From Struthio camelus (Eukaryota; Chordata; Aves; Struthioniformes; Struthionidae): a DNA stretch of 64,000 bases. Made by a program: the position numbers and the translations under genes. Below, one piece after another: positions 1-10,657 of the stretch; position 1 is the stretch's first letter, and every line of letters starts with the position of its first letter. Below the pieces are notes generated by a model that was given only the letters and a program-made list of their open reading frames with translations, did no database searches and was not told the DNA's origin. The stretch spans positions 5,704,001 to 5,768,000 of the forward strand of contig NC_090947.1 of NCBI RefSeq assembly GCF_040807025.1. Reading direction: 5' to 3'.

Positions 1-1301
1 TTCAAAATCATGGAAAAAACAGACGCCTCCAAATGAGTCAAGAATCAAAAAAGACAGGTATCTGTCAGCATCAGTACAAAAATCAAAGTGAATTTGAATT
101 TAACCATATATCTTTCCTTTGTTTTAATAAAAGTAGCACCTTCTTCATTTTGATAGAATGGGATAGATACCAGCACATTGTTTCATACCTCTCAAAGCTC
201 AACAAACCAAAAATTACAAAGAGCTTAACAGATCAGCTAACTACACTACTGTCAAAAGATTAATAGAGAAATAATTTTCCCCCTTGCTTCACTTTTTATT
301 TGGATATCAATTTGCAGATGTAACTGCAGTTATCCCTATTAAGCATTACATATTTCCATTACTGGTTAACATTAAGCATATTCGGTTTGAAGAACTTAAA
401 GCTTTCCCTTAATTTTCAGGCATATTTGATTTTAAAACATACAAAGGCTTTAATATTGTTCGTTTTCATTCAAAGTTTTAGATAATATAAAATACTGATC
501 TGCTGATATGTACTGGTGAAGAAGAAAAAACATTTTCCCTCCATTTTGATGTTAAGAATCATTCACATTATTACTAATGACTTGCTTTTTCAAAACAAAG
601 ATAGACTACAAAAATGGCTTACTAATGAGGCTATAAGATAGTGATATTAGAAACATCAGGGAGAAGCATTTTTCCATCAGATTGTAATAAGCTAAATTAA
701 GTAAATCATATTTTGAAAAACAGAGTATAACAATCCCATTGTGTAACTCTGAACTATTCGATAACTGTTTAGAAATCAAACTGTAAATATGGGAAGCATC
801 AAAAACTAATGCTAAGTGTGAAATAAGATGATTAGCACTCTAATTTAACAAAGTGTAACAGCCTATTTGTTATTTTCAATATCTAAATAATCTTCTTTCA
901 TAAGTTATTCAAGCATAAGCTTCTGTGGGTCTTCAGCATACGCAGCTGCTTTGCTCTACTAGAGAACCACATTCTCATTCCACCTATTCAACTAAAGAAA
1001 CACACTCTAAAATATTGATATATCTCATTGATTTTTTAAATAGTATATATTTATTGCATATATTTGAAACATTGGGCTGTGCATAGAACACATTAAATAC
1101 AGAACAAAAGAATAGCATAAAAGGTAAAGCGGGATGAAACAGAAGATGTAAGTCACCTTTGCCGCTGTGGCTGATGCTTACTTTGAGAAACAGAAATAAA
1201 ATCTTTTCCACACAAATATTTCACAATTAAGTTAAATGATGTAAAAATTTTAAACCAATAAAAAAAATTAGAGTCTTAAAAAAACTCAGTAAAGTTCTTA
1301 C
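1..1301 (-). other. SPAG16: SPAG16 intron 3 (partial)
   Basis: AT-rich sequence downstream of SPAG16 coding exon 3 on the minus strand. I looked for the next conserved segment of the protein (the part after the E/D-rich N-terminus, leading into the coiled coil) and did not find it, so exon 4 probably lies beyond the left edge. Short ORFs here have no recognisable product. Confidence 0.7.
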
Positions 1302-1400
1302 TAAAATTTGGGCATCTTCAGCCTGCTCTTGAATGGTCTGCAGAGCCTTTGACAGATCCTCATCACCTTCCTGAATACTAAATTCATCATCTGCTGAAAC
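1302..1400 (-). CDS. SPAG16: SPAG16 coding exon 3 (N-terminal acidic region)
   Basis: A 99-base exon on the minus strand encoding 33 residues (about residues 31-63 of this protein), starting VSADDEFSIQ and ending AEDAQIL. It is entered from an acceptor ending ...ATTTAG and left at a strong donor (TTA|GTAAGA), both phase 0. As I remember human SPAG16, the matching stretch (IPDDNFSIPEGEEDLAKAI... to TEIL) has the same spacing and most of the same acidic and hydrophobic positions. SPAG16 is the orthologue of Chlamydomonas PF20. It is a WD-repeat protein of the central-pair apparatus of motile cilia and sperm flagella. This exon belongs to the N-terminal part before the coiled coil; the WD repeats lie outside the window. 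The identification rests on alignment to remembered sequence, with correct splice phases across three exons. Confidence 0.93.
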
Positions 1401-1789
1401 CTAAATGAAAAGATATAAAGTAAGGGTCATCATATCAATATATTTCACAAATTATTTGTTTCAGAATATAACTCTCAACTCCTAATACAACTGCTGAGAA
1501 CAATCTCATTAAAATGATATTTCACCATATTTAAATTTTAAGTTACTGAAATAAATATTCTGAAACTTGCATCTTTTAAAAAGTATTTAATCTTCAAATA
1601 AAAACAAGACATAAATCAACTGACACTAAATTTTTTCTTAAAAAAGGATACTCCCAGCATCACTACACTTTAAGGATATTTAGGTCATTCCTGACAGGAT
1701 GCTTTTTGTGACCGATTCTGTAAAACAGAAGAATAAAACATGAATACTGTAACACAGACATCATGAAGATTATCACTTGAATAAATTAC
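1401..1789 (-). other. SPAG16: SPAG16 intron 2
   Basis: A short (389-base) AT-rich intron, GT...AG on the minus strand (GAG|GTAATT donor, TTTAG acceptor). Nothing else is recognised in it. Confidence 0.85.
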
Positions 1790-1836
1790 CTCTTCATACT
1801 GATAATCATCTTCAGAGTCATCTGTTATAGTAACTT
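1790..1836 (-). CDS. SPAG16: SPAG16 coding exon 2
   Basis: A 47-base exon on the minus strand. After two bases that finish a codon begun in exon 1, it reads VTITDDSEDDYQYEE (residues 16-30). Human SPAG16 has VTITEASEDDYEYEE at the same place, which is the strongest single piece of evidence for the gene. The acceptor is TCTGCAG|AA and the donor GAG|GTAATT; the exon leaves in phase 0 and joins exon 3 without disturbing the frame. The polypyrimidine tract before the acceptor is poor. Confidence 0.95.
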
Positions 1837-2814
1837 CTGCAGATTTTGTTAAGTCTGAAGCAGCTGATGCATTTGATATGTTGCAACTTAAAAGTATGCA
1901 TTACAAAACAGCCACTCATAAATCAGTAACAATCACCTTCTCCCTCATTCTTTATGAAACCAGACTTCACATTTTCAAGGCTTCCTTCAGCCTTTAGATG
2001 AACATGGACTACCCCAATGGGAACGCACCTAAAGACAGAATTTAGATTCAAACTTTTCACAGCAGGTTTAAACACCATTAAAATATGTGTAATTGAACAG
2101 CCAAAGTTAGGTGAGCACTGTTCTGAATTAAACAGTGGGCTAAGTTCTGCTCACACTTACTTCACAGTTTTCCTAGGAGTTTTACTGCACTGGGACTTCC
2201 AGTGTCTCTAAGTAGAAGCAGCTTTGTGCTCTGAGAGAGAGGCATTTTGGATCAAACGCAGACATACAAGTTCCACAATCAACATCTGAGATGAAACATT
2301 TTGTAGGCTGAATCCTAGAGGATCATTTCCTGAAGCTGATACTAGTGTCCTAAAATAATAATTAAAACACATCTACAATAAAAAGAGAACTTCCAAAATG
2401 TTAAAAAAAATAATTGGCAATTATATACAGTTCCCTCAAACTTTACAGTCCAACTTTTCATTAAAGAACAACAATGGTGTAAAATGAAACCAAAATAAAT
2501 ATTTCTCATCCAATAGCCTCAGAGTCCCTTAAAGTATAATAAAAGTGTTTTTTAGTAAGGTGCACTGTTGACTGTTCCCATAGGAAATCAGCTAGCCCAC
2601 AGACAACCCAAGAAAATAAACTGGAAATCAATTTCTGGAGAACAGAAAAGCTGCAGTTCTTCACTTCACAAGCGTCAATTTTAAATGGTAACTTCTTTTT
2701 AAAACAGGAAATGAAAAAAGCAGAAAACAGATGCATGATTTTCCAGCTTCACATCAAGCTTCCCATATCTGGATGCTTCCTTTACAAAGAGTTTTTTGCT
2801 ACAGTTCTCAGAGT

Positions 2815-2815
2815 A

Positions 2816-2852
<37 letters not shown>
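2815..2852. repeat. compound (CT)n(TA)n microsatellite
   Basis: About twelve CT units run directly into about seven TA units inside SPAG16 intron 1. A likely length-polymorphic locus. Confidence 0.95.
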
Positions 2853-2853
<1 letters not shown>

Positions 2854-5264
2854 GTATAAATGTCATCTGTATTCAAGACCACAACAACAGAGCATCAACA
2901 AAACTATCTGTTAAATTGTAACTCCTTGAAGGCTAACAGTTGAAGATCATACCCTAAAAAGGATAACCATAGCTTGGTTTCCAGAGATGTCAGGTTTGAG
3001 ATAAAAGTTGGAGAGATGTCATTTTCTCTTGTAAACAAAAACGAATAGCGAAGTCACTGAGCAAATAAAGGCATGATTTTCCGTAATCAGGTCAAAACGC
3101 ATCTGTATGCCTCCAATAGCATGATTATACTACATGCTTAGCAATAAAGTTATATACATAAATTGGAGATTTGTATGAATGCTTGTCACAAATCTCTGAT
3201 CTACGCTTAACATGGGAAAGCAGATGTCTGCAATACACATGACCAAAAATTTACATGCCTAATCACCACATCACACCACACCACAAACATGGCACACGAA
3301 TTCAAGTCACAACCTCTTTGCATCTCAAACTTCTCTCTCTGTAAAAGCTTCACTTTCTAACTTGACTGACTCTGGAATGTTTAATTTTGAAGTCTATAAT
3401 ATGCTGAAATTCATATCCGAAGTAGGGTTCTTTTCTATAAGGAAAAAAAATGGAAAATCAAAACCTATTAGCTCTAAATTTGTCCTCTATTGCATTAGAA
3501 TAAATCTTGATTGACTTTTCTGACTTTAATGGGAGGGTATAGAAAGTGCGCAGTTCAGCAAACACATCCCTTCCCAGCATATTACTCCATGGCAATATGT
3601 GGGACCATCAAGGTAAGCAAAGGGAACAGAGATGAAAATAGTTCCCATTTAGCCATGACTTCCAAGAGCTGACCCATCAAACTTACGATAATGACCAGGG
3701 ACTTTAGCATCAGACTAGCTTTTGATTGCACGCTCCCTAGTACAACAGGAAAGTCAGGGTCCTCACATGAGGATCGCACCACATCCTGATGAAAAAATTA
3801 ATTCCTGGAACTTGTTCCTTCAGCTGGGAGCAAGAACAGTTCATCTGAACTGCTGGTGACATAAGAAAAAGCAAGAACAAAGCAAAGGCAAGGAATAGGT
3901 TTCCTTTATTGTTCTAAAAAGGCAGAGAGACAACAGTAGCAAGGAAGTAAAGATAAAGGTATTGCAACAATAATAGGAACTGATTAGGCTAATGTTCTAA
4001 ATCCCCGTCCTGTATTTAGATAAAGGCAACCTAGCACTATTTAGCTGACTATGCAGTCTCATTTTAAAGAATGTGACTTTAAAAAGCATAGTCTTATTTG
4101 CATAGTGTGAATACTTGGGTACAATGTTTTTCTGTGAAGTAGGGGACAAATCTCTCTACATATGTAGTAATTGCAAGTATGAACTACATACCTGTATACA
4201 TCTCTGGAATCTCTACATCTCTTTGTTATCGCACACTACAGTATTTATCAACTTAAAATTAATTTTAATAAAGGATATTTAAATAAAACCCTGTACCCAT
4301 CAATTTTTCACTTCAAGTTTACTAATTTTATCAGAGACTTATTTTTCAAAAGCTTTCTTTTGCATAGACTACAAATCATTTTTTTTTCCCCCCATCTTGA
4401 CAATTCTTTACCACATCTATCAAAACTTTCAACACAGATAGAAAAGTCACATCTACCTGCGGTGTACCCTTGATGAGTAAGGTGATTTCAAGTGCTCTTA
4501 TTTCTTGAAATTTCTACCAATCTAACTGTCCTTGTAATCCATTAGGGGCTAAACCAATGTGTCATTGCAAACACTGTGCATGTAGACTACAGCTTTAAGA
4601 AATGTGAATTACCCTTTTTCCCCAAAAATCATATCCAGGTGCCCAAAGTAACAGAGGAGTTTCGTTTCAAAACTATTACATTTTCCCAGCAAATGGTATG
4701 TCAACTGTTTTTAAAATGCATAATGTTGCTGTGGTGCTTTCAGCAGATTGCATAGCATGAAAACAGTTGTGCGGTTTCAGAGGCAGAAACTGAGACGCAA
4801 GCTTGCATTAAAGGCCAACCTTCAACTTTTTGTATCGCCTTCTCCTTGCTTACATTCTAATTCTAGTAAGAGAGGAAAGCTTGGGTACAGGTAGGTAGAC
4901 TCTGACTCACACTTAGCCCCCTCCAATTATTTAACCTCTAGAACAAAACTGGCAAGATCTTCATTTGGCAGCTCAAAGCTAAAGATAGCTACCCAAGGCA
5001 GAACAGAGAGCCAGGCTGACTTAGTGACAACACTAAAAATTGGGGCTTCTGAGCCTACAATAAATTACATGCTTAAAAACCACAAATGTCTAACATATAA
5101 TTTGCTTTAACTCAATTCTGAAAAAGAATTCAACTGATTTTTTTTCTCTAAAAGCCACAGGAAATAAAATTATTTCTAGACTATCATATTATGAACTTCA
5201 TAACTTGATCATTCAGAGTACTAAACAAAAACATGACTATCTAGCCCATTACTCTGCATTGCAG

Positions 5265-5425
5265 GCACTTGGAAACAAAATGATCGTCTTTTAGAGCAAC
5301 ATATTGAGACTGTAAATCTTAATGAAGAAACATTATCATTCCCTGTTAAATATACTCGTTTTACTGATCGACAATTAATACAAGAGAGGCAAGAGTTTCA
5401 TTCCCGAGTTCTAGCTCCTACTTAG
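5265..5425 (+). other. unassigned plus-strand reading frame with acceptor-like start
   Basis: Opposite to SPAG16, within its first intron, an open frame follows an acceptor-like ...GCATTGCAG at 5264 and runs about 53 codons to a TAG at 5423-5425. Its translation contains TRFTDRQLIQERQEFHSRV and does not look low-complexity. Four arginines use CpG-containing codons in otherwise CpG-poor DNA. I do not recognise the protein. An open stretch of this length is not rare by chance in 64 kb, so it may be nothing. A terminal exon of an overlapping transcript or an old retrocopy are alternatives. Confidence 0.2.
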
Positions 5426-5725
5426 ACATTCCCTACTACCAGGGGAGGATAAAATTATCATGGCTCTCGTTAAGGCCATTCAGAGATTCCTAACAGCAGT
5501 GAAAACGAGCATCACACCACCAGCCAGCAAGGCAACCTCAAGCAACCACAAGCTCGTCTCCTTGCTGCTGGATGGAAACAATACCTGCATATCGGTAGCC
5601 TCCAGGGGCAAAACCCCATTTAAAAAAAAAAAAAAAGCAGCAAGGCAGAGGGGGGCGGGTGAGGGAAGAGGGTGTTTGCTTGCTTTAAATTCCGCCTCTG
5701 AATTAACTCTTGGCTCTCAGGGAAC

Positions 5726-5752
5726 ACCCCCCCCCACACACACACACACACA
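5726..5752. repeat. poly-C / (CA)n tract
   Basis: A run of Cs merging into about nine CA units at the edge of the SPAG16 CpG island. Confidence 0.9.
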
Positions 5753-5836
5753 GGCCACCGAGACAGCCCCCAGGGGAGGACAAGGGCAGTAGCGCTGAGG
5801 AGACGGGCCGGCCCGCGCCGCTCGCCCCCTGAGGCC

Positions 5837-5850
5837 GGGGGGGGGGGGGG
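5837..5850. repeat. poly-G tract
   Basis: Fourteen consecutive Gs followed closely by AAGGGGAGGA. Could form a quadruplex with neighbouring G runs, and is prone to sequencing error. Confidence 0.85.
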
Positions 5851-5918
5851 AAGGGGAGGACACAGGCCGCCCCCTAGGCCCAGTTTAACCCCCGCTCCCC
5901 CCCCCCTCCACCTCGCAC

Positions 5919-5953
5919 GAGGAGGAGAAGGAGGAGGAGGAGGAGGAAGAGGA
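5919..5953. repeat. GGA-rich polypurine tract beside SPAG16 exon 1
   Basis: Imperfect GGA triplets on the plus strand, so the first bases of intron 1 are almost pure CTC/CTT on the transcribed minus-strand message. The tract begins directly after the exon 1 donor and is a candidate H-DNA or pyrimidine-rich splicing element. Confidence 0.85.
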
Positions 5954-5956
5954 TAC

Positions 5957-5999
5957 TCTGCAAGCAGAAGGACGCCTCGGTGCCGGCCGCCTCCTCCAT
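5957..5999 (-). CDS. SPAG16: SPAG16 coding exon 1 (start codon)
   Basis: The proposed start ATG (complement of 5997-5999) has a good context (GCCATGG, G at -3 and +4). An in-frame TGA lies three codons upstream, so it is the first possible start in this frame. The exon encodes MEEAAGTEASFCLQ plus one base. Joined to exon 2 it gives ...SFCLQK-VTIT, which lines up with AYYLEQ-VTIT in human SPAG16. The N-terminus is about 31 residues shorter than the human one as I remember it. The donor is A|GTATCC, a weak non-consensus site followed by a pyrimidine-only stretch, so the exact exon end is less certain than the start. Confidence 0.75.
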
Positions 6000-6026
6000 G
6001 GCCGTTGCTCAGCCGCGCCGCGCGCC

Positions 6027-6038
6027 GTTGCTAGGAAC
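6027..6038. promoter_or_regulatory. X-box-like RFX site 1
   Basis: GTTGCTAGGAAC, an imperfect inverted repeat close to the RFX consensus (GTTGCC-n-GGCAAC), 28 bases upstream of the SPAG16 start codon. RFX2/RFX3 bind such sites in ciliary genes. Binding here is inferred. Confidence 0.65.
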
Positions 6039-6048
6039 GCTCAGGCGC

Positions 6049-6058
6049 TCTCGCGAGA
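6049..6058. promoter_or_regulatory. TCTCGCGAGA promoter element
   Basis: A perfect 10-base palindrome TCTCGCGAGA, a known vertebrate CpG-promoter element, between the two X-boxes. Confidence 0.75.
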
Positions 6059-6067
6059 AGCCAGGCC

Positions 6068-6075
6068 CTCGCGAG
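6068..6075. promoter_or_regulatory. second CTCGCGAG core
   Basis: CTCGCGAG, ten bases beyond the perfect copy and with divergent flanks, making a tandem pair of the same element. Confidence 0.6.
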
Positions 6076-6101
6076 AGGGACGCGCCCGCCGGCCGCGCCC
6101 C

Positions 6102-6115
6102 GTCTCCATAGCAAC
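6102..6115. promoter_or_regulatory. X-box-like RFX site 2
   Basis: GTCTCCATAGCAAC, one of the closest matches to the ciliary X-box (GTTNCC-AT-GGNAAC class), about 105 bases upstream of the SPAG16 start codon and 63 bases from site 1. Confidence 0.75.
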
Positions 6116-8498
6116 TCCCGCGCGCGGCGGAGGCGACGGCGGCGGCGCCGCTGACCGTTTAAATTAGACTCCTGCCCCACGTTCCGGTCTAGTTAAAAGC
6201 ATAGGGCAGAATTTCCCCCAGACGCCTACTGGTGTCCCTTTTGTGTCAGGCACTCATTTCCTACCCACCTGAGCCAGGAGGCCTTCCTTCCATACCTAGC
6301 CAAGCCGACAGAGCAGTCCTCAACCCCGGCGCCGCCCCTCGGGGAATAAGCAGAAGCGCCATCACGAAGCACAACCCTTATGAGGCAGGACCTTCCAAAA
6401 CCCTGGGGATAAAAGTAGCAGTGCTGCTGGCACAGCTTCAAACGCACGCCTGATTCTCTTGGGGAACCTCCTGATTCCAGCTCAAATCGCTTAGGCCGTA
6501 CAGCACAGCTTATTCTACCTATATTAATACTACTTTCTCCCCTCAGCAAGAGATTTGCTGTTAGCCTTCACACGCACAGACCTGAACAAACAAAATACTA
6601 CGCAGGACACTTCTCTCCCTCCACTATCCCTGTGGGAGCTTCCTCAGCAGAGCAAACTTCCTCCTCAAGTTCTCCACAGGGCTCCTCTACCTCACTAATC
6701 CAAAAAAACCACCTGGTATCCACAACTCCGGATAACTGATGAAAGCTCAGAGAGGCTTCAGAAGTGCTTTGAGAAAGAGTAAGATGTGAGCACAAAATAA
6801 ACAGAAAAAGATCTCTGTCTTCTCGGTTTATCACATAAATGGTTAAGCAGGCAAAGGTACAAACATACCCAAACGCAAAGAGCTGAAATCGAAATACATC
6901 AAGACTAAAAACAGAGAGCAAGTCTTTAACAGTGAGAATAGATAACCATTAGACTGACTTCCAAGTATTCCTGAAGTGTTGTGTGGTTTTTGTTTTTAAG
7001 GGAAAAATGAGATAAGATAACCAGCTCTATAATACCTGGAGATTTGCAAATATCCTAAAGGGCTGATGGATTTCATTTGTTTGTTTTTAAAGAAGAATCA
7101 GTTGGTCACCAATTGTGACTATTTTCCAAAGCTTTAAGCTTTTGTTTGGAAACAGCAGAGGCTTTGGCTGGCAATTTGTAAAGTAATCTGATTGCGTTGT
7201 CCCACCATGACACTATAAAATGGCCAGATAGTACGATATTTTTCCTTCAAAAGACATCACAAGCCAACTTCCTTTCCTCCACCATGTTGAGGACCGCCTG
7301 CCATAAATACATTAGGTCTGCTTGTTGCTACACTGAATTCTGAGCAGATTTATCCTGCTTTATAACATCATAGCCATCTGAGTTACAAATGATTATCTTC
7401 TCCCCAAAGAGCAATCGCCAGTATTGTTACTCTACGCCTTAATTTCTCATGAGAAAGAAACGCAAGCAGTGTCTGCTGTAGCTTCAGCTTTTCATTAGAC
7501 AGGCTGACTGTTGACCGTCTCTCATGGAGAGAAGACCAACACCTATACCTTAGCAGTATGTCAGCCAGATAAATTATACTATCTGGAAAGACCACTCATG
7601 AAACACTGGATATACTGGATTGCTCCAAAAGTGCCACATGTGCTCCCAAGCCCTAAGGGCCAGTTACTCTTACAGTTTTACTCCACTGACTGAAGGAACG
7701 AGGGACTGTGCTCTCCCCGAGAGCAAAATATCCCCTCCTACTGCATTCAGCAAGCAAGCTGACTGCAATTTTGACAAGTGCTATTACAAAACCAAAACAT
7801 CCATCCAAGCTACTTTCAGTGACCTGCATTCCCCCACAGGAAAGCATCCAAAAAGGTCCAGTTTATGGACTCCATCACAGCAGACAAGAAGCCAGCAAAG
7901 AATTATCTGGCCCATCGACTTTTACACACCCATTTCTGTTTGCTCTTCAGTGCAGCTTTTGGGGAGAAGGGGCAAACACATATCATGAATGTAGCTTTTC
8001 AAATGAGTACAAAACATGGCCTGGACCAGCATACAGACATCGGTGACTGTGAAAGGGCCATGGTCCACGTGGTCATGGCAGAGCACGGGACCACAGCTGG
8101 AAGCTGGAATGAGTTGGCAAACACCTTGTTCCAGCTTCTGTTGTGCCATCTGGCTTCCAGTTAGGCAACTGACAATAAACATCTTTTCTCCATATTACCA
8201 TCTGGCAGCTGCTTGTACAGCAACAGAACAGCATGTAGAATTTGGCTAACAATTATCCTAAAAATCACATCAAGGATACTTGCCACCCTGAGAGCCCGCG
8301 ACAAAAAGAAATTGCAAGGGAAGCTTCTTCAGATGATGGCATCGCATGCGTAGAGTATTAGGGGTAGGGAGCAGGAAATGATATACCAGATTGTTAGGTT
8401 GAAAGTATTACCTGAGGGCATACTATATTCAGGGGACAGATTAACTATAACAGGAAGCTAGAACACCTGATATTTTGCATGTATTCATTCATGCAAAA

Positions 8499-8530
8499 GT
8501 AATGCATGAATGTAATGCATGAAGTAATGC
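8499..8530. repeat. short tandem repeat of GTAATGCATGAA
   Basis: About two and a half copies of a 12-13 base unit containing the palindrome ATGCAT. An octamer-like ATGCAAAA lies just to the left. Probably replication slippage. Confidence 0.85.
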
Positions 8531-10613
8531 TCCTGTAAAAGTTTCTAGGAGGGTGGCAATACAGATTTCCAAAGGACGTGAATATTGTATGCAACAATGT
8601 TCTTGAGCATTATCAACCTTTTTGCCTTTTTCCTATGGAAACATGTCGACTTTTTCTAATTTGGAAGGGCAGCTCCCCATCCGCCTCTTTTTTTGCTCTA
8701 ATGTATGCCAAAGGTGGTTTCACTAAAGAAAACAAAATGAAAAGGAACTTATTAGTACGAACAACAAATCATAAACTTAATACAAAAGTATATGTTAACA
8801 GAAATTCAGTATAAAAATTAAGCATAGCCAAATACAATGAAGCTACAGTATGAAGTACAACTAGTGTAATAACTGTAATGTCAGATCTTCAAATGTGCAA
8901 AGTTGATAAGAGCCTAGGGTCCGTTGTAACCTTGCTGGGCTTTAGCCATTTTAGTAATAGGGTAAGTCACTTTAAAAATGCAGTAGGATTTTGAATGAAT
9001 GGGATTCCATGACAGCTTAAATCAATGTAAATTTTCTACCCAAACCCCTGCGATGCATTCCTACCTCTTTCCTTGCCTCTGTGCTGGTGCCTATATGACC
9101 ACTGATAAGTTAACACAGCTGAAAACTAATTCACAAGGAAAGGAGGTTTTTGAATGCTGGCAAAAGCACTGCTAAAATGCTAAAGGTTTGATACTCAAAG
9201 AGTTAAGCTCAAGTTATTAAATATAAAACCATTGCTTCTACTTTACCATGCAGAAGAACATTCAATATATAAACTTCTATTATATTTCCAGATATTGCTA
9301 TGGCTTAGATCTGGGGTACAGTAAGTAGCTGAAAAGAAGCATTTGAGTTGAAATATTGAATATTATGGAAACAAAAGTGTCAGTTTTCACATAGATCAGC
9401 ACATCTGCTGGATGCCGTTCTTCCAGGCAGTCAATTTACTAAAAGCATAACTAGCACTGCTTGGAATACTAGTCATACTATTCAGTCATATACTCCAGAA
9501 GCCATTTTTCTTTGAATATTTAGAATTTTAGCCTGGCTTTGGTGTCACACGTATAGCTCTTCTACGTGGAGGAGCATGCAAGACCACGTTCTGCTCCAAA
9601 GCAAACAATATGACTTGCAAATAGAAGCAGGAAGAGATTTGACTCCATTTACACAAATTTGGGGATGAACAGGTCAAACATTTTGTCAGTAACAGAGACA
9701 TAGGTATAGTGTGGCCACCCAGTACAGGTTTTACTGGATGGAGTACTGCGTGATGCAGGCTTTCTACTGCAGACATTGGAATTATAACCTATGCAGTCTA
9801 GTCAGCACTCTATAATGTATAATAAAAGAGAGTTAGTCTACCTATGCTGATGCTGCTGTTCCCAAGAACTGCAGCCTCCACATCTTCTGCTGTTGTTGCC
9901 TTTGAAAATTCTCAGGAGAATTGGACAGATGGTACATTTTGGCTCTCCGTGTATTAGATTGGGAGTATCTCAGCATCACAGACAAGAATAAATTGTGCTA
10001 AGACAGAGGACATTTGACAGTCATTTTAGAAGTAACTGACCCATGTTCTCTCTAAAGTTCAGTTTTACGAACACAAAGTTACTTTATGCAGTGCACAGGA
10101 TCCGTTCCTGGTAATTAGAGACTTTTCATATTTTCTTCTCCTCTCTGAAATTAAGTTTAATCTGCTTTTCACATTGAGGTAGCTTTGCCCACAAAGCAGC
10201 TAATGCACTCCTATTACAAGCTAAATAAACGTTTTATAACAATGTGTGACAGTTGTAAAAAGGAGAGCCACCAGCCTTAGCATGAAGGAACGCAAAGGAA
10301 TGCGCCAAAGCACAGCGCTGCCCTAACCTGTGCTTAGTATTCAAGACAAAAATTGAGATGCCATCACATCAAACAATGCACAAACTAAAAAAATAAAGGA
10401 CAACAGAAAAAGCTAGGAGAAATGAAGATTACTTCATATTTATCTTACAATGCTTGCAAGTAATCCACTATTTGATACCCAGATAACACATCTTCCTCTT
10501 GGAAGTCTGAGCCAGATACTGATTGACCAGAACCATTTTAGCTGGTTGCCTGCTCCCCTACCTCACCTACTTGAATTTTTATTTTGTATCTATTTTTAGA
10601 GAGAGAAAGAGCA

Positions 10614-10657
10614 TGTGTATGCATGCTCTGAGGTCTGTGTATGCATGCTCTGAGGTC
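10614..10657. repeat. perfect 22-base tandem duplication
   Basis: Two identical abutting 22-base copies (10614-10635 and 10636-10657), each with a GCATGC palindrome. Perfect identity implies a recent duplication. Confidence 0.95.

Larger units (their letters stand above)
1837..5956 (-). other. SPAG16: SPAG16 intron 1
   Basis: About 4.1 kb separating the short first coding exon from exon 2. Mostly AT-rich, with a CT/TA microsatellite. The 300 bases next to exon 1 turn strongly GC-rich and hold poly-C, CA, poly-G and GGA tracts belonging to the promoter CpG island. One plus-strand reading frame at 5265-5425 is listed separately. Confidence 0.85.
5780..6150 (-). promoter_or_regulatory. SPAG16: SPAG16 CpG-island promoter
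   Basis: Sharp GC and CpG enrichment around exon 1, with no obvious TATA box. It holds two RFX X-box-like sites and two CTCGCGAG cores within 90 bases upstream of the start codon, a combination expected for a ciliary gene with a TATA-less promoter. TCTCGCGAGA elements are known in CpG promoters, including bidirectional ones, so plus-strand transcription to the right is possible; no plus-strand gene was recognised there. Confidence 0.85.

Noticed and set aside
4637-4693. exon-like segment (CCAG acceptor, ATG|GTATGT donor) on the plus strand in SPAG16 intron 1
   Set aside because: Can be joined in frame to the 5265-5425 frame, but it stays open in two frames and the peptide is unfamiliar. Too little support to call a gene.
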